Positions 1-7,253 of a stretch of 10,714 nucleotides of DNA are shown piece after piece (position 1 is the stretch's first letter; the number at the start of each line of letters is the position of its first letter). Source of the DNA: Physocladia obscura. Taxonomy: Eukaryota; Chytridiomycota; Chytridiomycetes; Chytridiales; Chytriomycetaceae. The stretch spans positions 1 to 10,714 of the forward strand of contig JADGJH010001314.1 in assembly GCA_027596945.1 (NCBI GenBank). Direction: 5' to 3'. The notes beneath the pieces are model-generated. The model was not told where the DNA came from. It was given only the letters and a program-made list of their open reading frames with translations, and searched no databases. Made by a program: the position numbers and the translations under genes.

Positions 1-277
1 TGATGTTGATTTTGTGTCTGCCAAGAAACACACTAACTGGTGTTCCAGATACCTTTACCATTTTACCAGGTGGCTGCGAGTTTTGATTTTTTTGACTGCA
101 TTCACATTTGTCAATTGGTTTGGTGCAGTAGAGGCAGTTGAGATACATGATACATGTTGTTTTTAGATCAAACAAATCATTTTCTTCATCAGATGGTGAT
201 AGAAACACATTATCTTCACTTGAAGATCCACTAGATCCATTTTCGTGCCTAGGCAACATCAGGTTAGTTGTGACCAT
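1..277 (-). CDS. Unrecognised protein, 5' part only (runs off left edge)
   Basis: An open minus-strand frame starts at the ATG at 277-275 and has no stop through base 1, giving at least 92 codons. I do not recognise the family. The N-terminal third is acidic and Ser-rich (residues 14-36, including SSSEDN and SPSDEEND), as in a disordered phosphorylatable tail. Residues 50-61 read CLYCTKPIDKCEC, a C-x2-C-x6-C-x-C pattern that could bind zinc, though no zinc-binding family matches by eye. An in-frame TAA lies four codons upstream of the chosen ATG, which has A at -3 and G at +4. A second ATG at 259-257 has a weaker context. A plus-strand ORF overlaps it on the other strand. The acidic, Ser-rich composition makes this strand the likelier coding strand for 1-275. 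It may also contain introns beyond the window edge. Confidence 0.5.
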   Translation of the reverse strand, partial: MVTTNLMLPRHENGSSGSSSEDNVFLSPSDEENDLFDLKTTCIMYLNCLYCTKPIDKCECSQKNQNSQPPGKMVKVSGTPVSVFLGRHKINI

Positions 278-557
278 GATAGGGCATTATACCATTACGC
301 ACATTTTTCTAAAATTCATTTTTGACAAAAGATTTGAAAATAGCTGTAAAAGAGTTGTTTGGCTTGCAAAAAAATCTGCAAGACAAACATCTTTAAATCA
401 TCTTCATGTTCAAATTTGTCTCGATGCTGGTAGTTTTCCTGCCTTTGTAAACTACGCGACGGAAATGCAAAAAAATGCCACCAACTACAAACAAAAAGAC
501 TCAGGGAATGTAACTGGAATCATTACCAAAATGTTGGCAAAGATACTACCACTATAA
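276..557 (+). CDS. Unrecognised 93-residue ORF, possibly a small gene or terminal exon
   Basis: This plus-strand frame begins at the ATG at 276 (A at -3) and ends at TAA 555-557. The frame is open further upstream, to about 132, but that part overlaps the minus-strand gene. The product is basic and of mixed composition, with an amphipathic stretch (KRVVWLAKKSARQTSLNHLH) and then a DAGSFPAFVNYATEMQ segment. It looks protein-like rather than low-complexity, but I recognise no domain, signal peptide or membrane span. The open run is long for such AT-rich DNA, which is the main argument for coding. It could be a complete small gene or the last exon of a spliced one: an AG at 259-260 could serve as acceptor. 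No clear AATAAA follows; the sequence after the stop is A-rich. Confidence 0.35.
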   Translation: MIGHYTITHIFLKFIFDKRFENSCKRVVWLAKKSARQTSLNHLHVQICLDAGSFPAFVNYATEMQKNATNYKQKDSGNVTGIITKMLAKILPL

Positions 558-748
558 AATAATATCAAAAAAATAATTGGTGATCATCTTATCTTGTTTC
601 AATATTCTTCCTCCACTCGATGTGCTGAATACAACCAATATTTAAGAATTATGTATTACTACTGGTAATTAGGTAAAACGTGAAATTGCCTGTAAACTCT
701 GAGTTTTTTAGCCATCACTTTTGTCATATTTATTTTGAAAAAAACAGG

Positions 749-1286
749 ATGGAAAAAGCGCGCGTTGGCCGTGAGCATCAAATTTATACCAGTGATGGAG
801 TTCGAAAAGTTGTTGGTGTTATTCCAATTTTACCTGACGGCCGGATCGTCCTGATAAGCTCTTCAAAACGACGAAACGTTTGGATAATTCCGAAAGGAGG
901 GGCTGAAGACGACGAAACTTCTGAACAAAGTGCACTCAGAGAAGCGTTTGAGGAGGCTGGGCTGCGTGGATCAATAAGATCTTTTTTGTGCAACTTCCGT
1001 ACCGAGAAAGCTGATACAAAAACGGGCCTTCGGAAACTGACTGACTTCGATTTTTTCTTGATGGGTATGATATTTTTCCGGTATTTTTCTTACAAACCAG
1101 TATTTTTGAGTAAATTTAACTGTAGATGTCACTATTTGCGAAACTGAGTGGCCAGAATCACATTCGAGAGCTCGAGAATATTTCAGTGCTACGGGTGCCT
1201 CTGAAATGTTGAAAAATAATGGCTCAAATTCACTACATATTGCTTTGAAAGCTTTTATGGATCAAATTGAAAGTAACATAAATTAA
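749..1286 (+). CDS. Nudix hydrolase, diphosphoinositol polyphosphate phosphohydrolase type (Aps1/DDP1/DIPP-like)
   Basis: Two exons, 749-1064 and 1126-1286, give 158 residues. The 61-nt intron starts GTATGA, ends TGTAG and has a TTTAAC branch-like motif; the phase-1 join makes Asp106. A textbook Nudix box occupies residues 50-72: G50-x5-E56-x7-R64-E65-x2-E68-E69-x-G71-L72, preceded by IIPKGG. These Glu residues bind the metal. The N-terminal GREHQ, the PKGG and a later TEWPESHSRAREYFS segment resemble fungal Aps1/DDP1 and animal DIPPs. Those enzymes cleave the diphosphate of inositol pyrophosphates and also hydrolyse diadenosine polyphosphates. The length suits the family, which is typically about 150-210 residues. 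The ATG at 749 has A at -3 and G at +4; the frame is open back to 680 but without another ATG. The stop overlaps an AATAAA. The family is near certain; the exact substrate is inferred. Confidence 0.92.
1065..1125 (+). other. Intron of the Nudix gene (61 nt)
   Basis: It begins GTATGA and ends in TAG, with TAAATTTAAC about 10 nt before the acceptor. Removing it joins the Nudix core to the conserved TEWPE-containing C-terminal segment in frame. Reading through it instead gives an unrelated tail (VFFRYFSYK...) and a stop at about 1145. Confidence 0.88.
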
Positions 1287-1290
1287 TAAA
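1285..1290 (+). terminator. Polyadenylation signal AATAAA overlapping the Nudix stop codon
   Basis: The canonical AATAAA shares its first two bases with the TAA stop at 1284-1286. The facing GCP3 stop codon is only a few bases further on, so the Nudix transcript very probably ends inside the 3' end of GCP3. Confidence 0.6.
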
Positions 1291-1296
1291 GCAATG

Positions 1297-4200
1297 TCAG
1301 CCAACAATATAGTTTTGGTTTTTGTAAAACTGTTTTTTTTCTTCAGTTTTTCAGTTTTTTTTTTTTTTGTTTTTCCAAACAATAACTTACAGAGTTATAG
1401 TCAAGTCTAATCCGGAGTCCGTGCAGATTAGTATCTGGGTGACTTGACAAAGCGCTCAATATAGCTTGAAGATCAGTCTTACAGGCAAAAATAAATAAGT
1501 ATGTGACTTAAACATCAAACACAAGAACCAATTCTTCTTACATGATAATCTTCGGCAACTTTTCTGATATGTGACCCAATTGACAAAATTCGTTGTGAAG
1601 GTGTTTCCTTCGGAGTATCAGAAAAATCGAAGTGCGACTCATTCAATGTCGAAATTCGTTTCTATAATAGTTTATGAGTCCATCATAAATTACTGAAATT
1701 AAGGTAATTCACCAAAATCCTATTTTCAAAGTTTCGTGTGTTTTGTCGTTGATGCTGATTAAGAGTTTCACCAGTAAATTCCGCCAAATCTTCCTGTGCC
1801 ATCCGTTAAACAAAAATTTACAAAAAACTATTAACCGACCATTCCCAGCTGAAACTTCAAAATAACATCGAAAAGGCCAACAAGCATTGAAAACATATTC
1901 TGCAATCGATATATGTGAGATTTTGCCATCAAAAAAAATATTTTCTTACATTTGTGCCAGTTGTAGCTGCAAGCAAACCTCTTGAAGTAATATTATTCAA
2001 GTATTTATTATGTGCACCAATAAGTTGATCAAGATCTCCTGTCTTTCTTGAAAGATATGCGTTCAATTCATTCCAGGAACATTCAAGGACCTGAATGGTG
2101 CTACGTAAAAAAAAAATGACATAAAACAAAATCATAATAATATATAAATACCTCAAACAAAATGTAGTATTGCAATTGATACGTAAAATGTATCATTTCA
2201 CTCAGCACACCATTGCAGAAGTGAAAAAGCTGTCCAATATCTAGGTTTTTGAATTCAGAAAATAATAATAATAATAACAAAACCAATAATAAACTCACTT
2301 TTCATTTTTCGATATTCAGTGTATTCAGTCATTCCTTTCCTCCAAGAAACAGACAAAGCATGTTCAACTCTTTTTAAACGCCACAAAAATGTAAATAACT
2401 TCATATATTGATGCATTGATTGTGTCGGAAACACAGTGCTTATGGGGGAGTCTGTATGATAATCGAGAGTAAACACGTCCCATCCACTGTCTCCTGAAGA
2501 AATCTCAAGAAGTCTGACATCCAGTCTACGCAAAATATCAGGATCGTCGTGTTGTGCATTCGAAGATCTGATACTGGATTCGAGAATACCTGTCAAATTA
2601 TGCCGAAGAATACTATTTGCTGGCTTTGACAAATCCATTCTGTTTGAAATTGTTACAGATTTGGTGTGCAAAAACTTATCAGTCGTACCCAAGTTTATCC
2701 ATCAAGTTTTGTACCAAATCTCCCTGACCCAATAACAGATACTTCTTTAAGGCTTGCAAATGAGAAATAAGCTTGTACTTTGTGAAGAGTAATTCCAGAA
2801 TATGAGCACTGATATTTTGATAAGCGATTCCAATTGATTTTTCAAACATTGAGGAGTCGCCATATTCCAAATATCCTGCAAGAAGCTGTCAAATTGTTGC
2901 TTTTATGGGGTATTTTGGAAGGTAATCGAACCTGCAGGATAGGATTCGAGTTCCTGACTTCGTTCAATCACATAAGTTTCTTCTCCGCAACAGTATCTTA
3001 TGAAATTCAAACTTTTCCCAATCAAATAGCTCTTATTGCGAAAAAAAAAATTTTAAATGAAAAAATTCGTTAGAGCAAGAAAACTTTACTATTTTGGCAA
3101 ACCTTTTTTGCAACACTTCTATTCAAGAATGATGGGATCATTTCGGGTCGCAGAACATATTGTTTGCGCCACATATTATCTGCATCAACATTCCGGTCAT
3201 ATACAACAAAAAATTCTTGAAACGGATCGTTCAATTCCCCTTCATAGAGCCAACGCTTGAGCATTTGATAGAATGGTAGTGAGATCTGCAACTCATTTCA
3301 TAAATTCTTGCGATCTTAAATTTGAAAATTTGAAAACACCTCTTTGAGCATTTTTTCGACAAAACTTTGTACGAAAGGGTCACCGTGATTTGTATATCCG
3401 TGAATCATGGATAGCAATGCTCCACCACGTAAATCTGACATTTTGATGGTATTAAAGATTTAATGAGAAAACAATAACGAAAACAACCTTCGCTTGAATC
3501 AACAAGTACAGAAATTAAACGCAATTTTAGCAGCGGTTCGTGAACCCATACAAGCAATCTTTTAAGAGACAGGCCCTTCGCAGCAAATTCTTGAGTTCCA
3601 GCCAGTTCTGCTTTTGTAAATTGATCCTCTAGTTGAGCAATCAAATGAAAGTGGAGAGCGAGTTCGTTCTGTATTCCAGCTGCAAATCCCTGAATTTATG
3701 TCAGTTATATCTCTTTTGTGACGTTGGCTTAAATACCTGCCGAATTAATCCGTCATTCTCATTTCCAATTTGACTCCAGCCATCAACTATACCCTTGATC
3801 TTCTTATACAGCCAACCTACTTCTGAAAGTCTGGATATGTTTTCAAGAGTTGGTGGCGGGATCCAAACACCGTCAACAAAAACGTATGCATCAACGGCCG
3901 AATTATACTTGATGAACTTTCCATCAATATCTTGAAAAATAAAAAGCATATCGCGCAAAAGAAGAGATTCGTTGACTTCCAGTGCTGAAAAATAATACTT
4001 AAATTTGGAAAATTAAAATTTTCTAATTGCTAACTTCCGCCTTTGCCACCGAGCAAATAGTAGCCGTTGCAAGGCCCTCGTGGACTTCGAAATGCGTCTC
4101 GAACTTTTTTTTCAAAATTAGAAGATACATTTGCGTCGGGTTCGAAGGCTTGAGGTAACGGTTGAAATTTTGGTGCGGCTTTGATCGACTTCAAACCCAT

Positions 4201-4775
4201 TACAGAAAACGCATTGTCCATCGGCTAGCCAAGAAAACAAATCCAATTAATTAGTAGAAAAAAGAATTAAGAAGACGAGCACAAACATTTTCTCTAACAT
4301 CAATAAGCTCTCTTTGATCACTAATTGTCAGCAAACAGTGTAAAATTGCCCATTTACGGTTGAGAATTGCCTGACCAAAAACATCAAGGAAAATATGAAG
4401 GATAACCATTTTCTCACCAGTTGCGAGAGCTTATGATTCCAAGCAGAAAATTTGAGAGCATCGTCCATTGATGAATCTCGTTTGACAAGTTTCTTTTTGA
4501 TAAGGTCAGAGATGTGAGTTTCGTCAGCAGCAACAGACGGAGCGATGCGGCTAAAAATGGCGTTGGAAATATGTGCATAAGAAACGAAATAATACTGGAT
4601 CGGTTTTATGGAAAGTCAAATATGCAAGAAACCTTTGCAGAATGCGCACTGCGAAGTCAACCGCGGCGCTGCTTTCGCGGCCACGCGCAAACAGAGAAAC
4701 AAGACGTGTAATATGCTGGGTAATCTTGGCATTATTTGCGGTGATTTGATGTTGAGACTGGTGTGGCCCCAGCAT
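1297..4775 (-). CDS. GCP3: Gamma-tubulin complex component 3 (GCP3 / Spc98 / Alp6 orthologue), 18 exons
   Basis: Minus-strand exons in order: 4775-4633, 4550-4418, 4370-4287, 4224-4035, 3984-3737, 3689-3488, 3434-3340, 3285-3103, 3031-2932, 2875-2689, 2639-2299, 2240-2152, 2090-1950, 1899-1840, 1793-1713, 1661-1542, 1477-1391, 1329-1297. They sum to 2517 nt (838 residues) with every phase consistent; human GCP3 is about 907 and fission yeast Alp6 about 830. Landmarks: an N-terminal DFAVRIL...APSV segment (about 40-55); LLRDMLFIFQDIDGKFIKY (about 192), opening the GRIP1 half; LSLKRLLVWVHEP; RWLYEGELNDPFQEFF; LIGKSLNFIRYCC; YLLLGQGD (505-512); HNLTGILES; RRLDVRLLE; GWDVFTLDYH; FLWRLKRVEHAL; VLECSWNEL; and a C-terminal RLDYN. 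GCP3 pairs with GCP2 to present gamma-tubulin and nucleate microtubules at the spindle pole or centrosome. The ATG at 4775 is the first in frame after an upstream TGA. The donor of intron 14 (GTCGGT at 1839) and the acceptor of exon 15 are the least certain splice sites. Confidence 0.95.
1330..1390 (-). other. GCP3 intron 17 with long homopolymer runs
   Basis: The intron starts GTAAGT and ends ACAG. It joins the penultimate exon ending RLDYNS to a 10-residue last exon beginning FYKNQNY, restoring the family's C-terminal N-x2-Y-K motif. On the plus strand it holds T14 (1355-1368) and T8 (1333-1340) runs, so indels or sequencing errors are likely here. Confidence 0.75.
2241..2298 (-). repeat. 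GCP3 intron 11 containing an (AAT)5 microsatellite
   Basis: This 58-nt intron starts GTGAGT, the strongest donor in the gene. On the plus strand it contains AAT repeated five times at 2261-2275. A microsatellite filling about a quarter of such a small intron is a likely length-polymorphic site. Confidence 0.6.
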
Positions 4776-4943
4776 TTTTTGTTTTGCTGTTATTTTAATT
4801 CAGAAATGGCAGTTTGTGTTTATCCGTAGTTTATTATTTACCGTTTTCGTCCACTTAACGCAAAACACACACTTCAATATCCGTGTATCACGCATGATCA
4901 TCGGTTCCTTCTATGGGCGCCGCAGCTCGAAGCGCACTTTCAA
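4776..4943. promoter_or_regulatory. Short divergent (bidirectional) promoter region between GCP3 and LAMTOR3
   Basis: GCP3 is transcribed leftwards from 4775 and LAMTOR3 rightwards, so their controls share at most 168 bp. It is only 30 bp between ATGs if LAMTOR3 starts at 4806, in which case most of this region is LAMTOR3 intron 1. It contains TTTATTATTTA at about 4829-4839, a TGATCA palindrome near 4894, and a locally GC-rich GGGCGCCGC at about 4915-4923. I recognise no binding-site consensus with confidence. Confidence 0.45.
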
Positions 4944-5527
4944 ATGCTCGTCAAACAGTTGGTTTTAATGAAAACGAAGACTCAAAAGTAAAAGCAAACT
5001 GTCAGAACGAGCGACTTAAAGGCCATTCTCGTTACCGACAAAGACGGTGTCATTTTGGTGAAGGGTACGTACATCATTTTGTTTTATCGCTGTGGACATT
5101 GGTCAAACACTTTTGCCAGTCGAAGAGCCAAACCTGCCCAGCAAAGTCACCAAAGCCGCACTCTCAGCGACATTTTCGCTTTCTTGTGACCAAGTAATTT
5201 GCATTATATTGCACCAATTACTAAGCATATTTGCCCTACTTATTATGAACCAAAACATGTCATCAGGCAAGTAAACTTGGGCTTGGAAAAGCATCGATGG
5301 TTTTAAGTGCCTTTGACGAATACCAAATCGTGCAATTTACATATTTTCCACTTATTCTGAGCTTGATTGCGCCGACACATGCAAATTCGGGTAAATATTA
5401 ATGCACTTATTTGGATGATAAGTTCAATGAATCTGCCTCATCACAACCAGGTCTGCTCATCGAACTTGGAACGCAACTAAGGCCAGAAGTACAAATACTG
5501 GCAACCCCCCTCCTTCCAATTGAATAA
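4806..5527 (+). CDS. LAMTOR3: LAMTOR3 / MP1 orthologue (Ragulator subunit, roadblock/LC7-type fold)
   Basis: Favoured exons are 4806-4811, 4926-4957, 5006-5064, 5120-5193, 5267-5390 and 5451-5527, giving 123 residues against 124 in human LAMTOR3. Well-supported segments are LKAILVTDKDGVILVK, the ALSATFSLSCDQ-ASKLGLGK run across the 5194-5266 intron, YQIVQFTYFPLILSLIAPTHANSG, and LLIELGTQLRPEV. LAMTOR3 pairs with LAMTOR2 inside Ragulator on the lysosome or vacuole, anchoring Rag GTPases for amino-acid control of TORC1; in animals it also scaffolds MEK/ERK. The 5' end is the weak part. A minimal model starts at ATG 4944 (115 residues, poor start context) and lacks half of the N-terminal helix. 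The 4806 ATG has G at -3 and +4, and adds LEAHFQ, which lengthens the helix to the family's size. Intron 4958-5005 (GTTGGT...TCAG) removes an in-frame TAA. Confidence 0.88.
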
Positions 5528-5528
5528 A
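5523..5528 (+). terminator. Polyadenylation signal AATAAA overlapping the LAMTOR3 stop codon
   Basis: AATAAA spans the last Glu codon and the TAA stop (5525-5527). A further AATAAA lies at about 5542. This repeats the arrangement seen at the Nudix gene. Confidence 0.55.
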
Positions 5529-6822
5529 TACTTTCTTTAGCAATAAATGATCTTGTTTGGTCATGCAATGAACAGTGTTGCAAATAACAGTTAAATTCCG
5601 ATTTTTTTCTTCATCCACAAAACAAATAGCATTACCAGTTGTCCAATTTCATCCAGAACAACAAAACATGAAAACATGAAAGACAGAGATTGCAGTGCAA
5701 ACTGGAAGTAACAACAATCCTTACCAAATTTATTTGAGTAAAGAGACAAGAGAAGGAACAACCAAAACAAAGGCATCAAAATAATGGGCAGAGGGTAGTG
5801 GGAATAAAGTGGCTCCCAAGTGAAGGTGTTTGGTCTGGAAAGGATAAAACAAAAAATTGAATAAAAAAACATGAAAGGAAGACTATCAGTTTGATAAACA
5901 TAATATTTTTGTCATTGTCAAGCTCCATTGATAACCTTTAGTGTGTTGCAAGAAGACCAACTCAATTCTGAAACATGCTGTTTTGCAGATCATTAAATAA
6001 AAAATTCATGACAAGATACCACTGAACTGACATTTCAATCTTTGTGTATCATTGTGTTCAAAATATCCACATCTTACCTATTTTGATACATCAATATCCA
6101 TTGAATCCTGTTTTTATGAATGCCATTGTTACATCTGATAATCTGTTATAGAATGAAATGGAAGTATTTGAAATTTTAACTTGCCATTTTTGTTTTGCTG
6201 TCAAGCTTCACTGCTGTATGAGTTGAAATACAATCAAAAAGATACTAAACCAATTCCAGAATCAACATGAGACACTATCAATTCTTTCTGTTTCTTATTT
6301 GTTACTGTCTCCATACTATTTTTTGCACTGTCTGAATCAAGAGTATCTGTTGAAATGGTTGATTACTGGACAAAAACAAATTATCAATTTTGTGCAATTT
6401 ATCAAATAGTGAAATAGGTCACTTTTGAATAGCAGAGATGGCAAGTCCAACTGCTTTGTTGGATTTGAAACAAATATTCAAAAGGCTGTTGCAGTGCAAG
6501 GAAAAAGTACTGTTGCTTGTGGATATTTTTCTGAGTATTTTTTAATAGAAGTTTAGGAATTCAAAGGATAAAATAGAGCTTAATTAAAGGCCCAGTGATG
6601 TATAAACAAAAAAAGTAAAAAGCAGAGATCAATGTATAAATTGGACCTGTTTGGTTCATTCTGAACTTCCTATTTTGGGACAATCATTTATAAAGAAGAT
6701 AATTTTGTTATTTCAAATCCTGTTTGAAGAATTTTCCAGAACAGAATTTGAAATTTGAAAAATGTAGATAAGTATTGATTTGTCACCACATCAGTGAAAA
6801 ATGCTTATTCTGTTACATGTTA
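5528..6822. other. AT-rich intergenic region without a supported gene
   Basis: No exon chain, RNA gene or known repeat can be supported here. The longest open frame is 93 codons on the minus strand (5872-5591). It is rich in Phe, Leu and Tyr and has two or three hydrophobic stretches, but matches no family I know. On the plus strand, 6267-6560 contains pieces in successive frames: a hydrophobic Met-started peptide (MRHYQFFLFLICYC...), then a frame reading ALSESRVSVEMVDYW, then one reading SRDGKSNCFVGFE. This could be an eroded gene or chance. The region looks like old, decayed sequence, in contrast to the packed genes on its left. Confidence 0.5.
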
Positions 6823-7213
6823 TGTCATGGAAACTGACTAGTTTTCCATGACTTCAATTCAAAATTATTACTATTATATTCTTATTTTATTATTGTATTA
6901 TCTTTTTTTTCCCTTTATTATTCTTTTATTTGTCTGCCGCAAGTTCTTTTCCATTTCACAATTTTCCTTATGAAATTTTTACCTGCACTGCCCAAAAATT
7001 CTGTCTCACTTTGTTTCAGAAAGGATCCTGAAACTCCATAAATCAGTGTTATTGAAATTAAAAGAAACAGAGAATTCTTTATTAAAAACTTCAACTTTGC
7101 TTTGCTTTAGAACAAAAAGGAAGACTTCATGTGTAAGACACAGCTTCAAGAAAAATACTTCACTTTGCTGTCCCTAGTTAACTTTGCCCACTTGGAACTC
7201 TTTGATTCTCTAT
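6823..7213 (+). repeat. Candidate 5' LTR
   Basis: This would start at TGTCATGG, whose GTCATGGAAA (6824-6833) forms a perfect 10-bp inverted repeat with TTTCCATGAC (6843-6852). Such a terminal palindrome is common at Ty3/gypsy LTR ends. The other boundary is set by the primer binding site at 7214, giving about 391 bp. It does not end in a clear CA, and no second copy lies in this window, so the limits are inferred. It contains AT-rich TATA-like tracts (about 6865-6905). Confidence 0.5.
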
Positions 7214-7223
7214 TGGTAGCACC
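7214..7223 (+). other. Candidate primer binding site (initiator-Met-tRNA-like)
   Basis: TGGTAGCACC begins with TGG, the complement of the CCA tRNA end. Its first eight bases, TGGTAGCA, match the complement of a typical eukaryotic initiator tRNA-Met 3' end; the next bases diverge. It lies about 30 nt before the gag ATG, a normal leader length for this group. Confidence 0.45.
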
Positions 7224-7253
7224 GGAAAAATCTACAAACCCCCCTCTTCAACA

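Noticed and set aside
138..275. Upstream extension of the plus-strand ORF before ATG 276
   Set aside because: It begins at a TTG codon, lies entirely over the minus-strand partial gene, and the minus frame looks more protein-like there.
680..748. N-terminal extension of the Nudix protein
   Set aside because: It would have to start at GTG. The first ATG, at 749, has a strong context and directly precedes the conserved GREHQ segment.
784..993. Minus-strand ORF of 69 codons across the Nudix box
   Set aside because: It is a shadow of the Nudix coding sequence.
2921..2953. tRNA B-box-like GGTTCGATTACC on the minus strand
   Set aside because: It falls at the donor of GCP3 intron 9, and no A box or cloverleaf can be drawn around it.
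2834..3260. Plus-strand ORFs of 79 and 67 codons
   Set aside because: They lie antisense to GCP3 exons 8-10, which match the family closely.
4514..4829. Plus-strand ORFs of 65 and 73 codons
   Set aside because: They are antisense to GCP3 exons 1-2 and have no similarity of their own.
4913..5197. 94-codon ORF starting MGAAARSAL
   Set aside because: It reads through LAMTOR3 introns in the wrong frame; the conserved LKAILVTDKDGV segment is in another frame.
5591..5872. Minus-strand 93-codon hydrophobic ORF as a membrane protein gene
   Set aside because: Its Phe/Leu/Tyr richness is what A-rich plus-strand DNA gives when read backwards. No motif, neighbour or splice pattern supports it.
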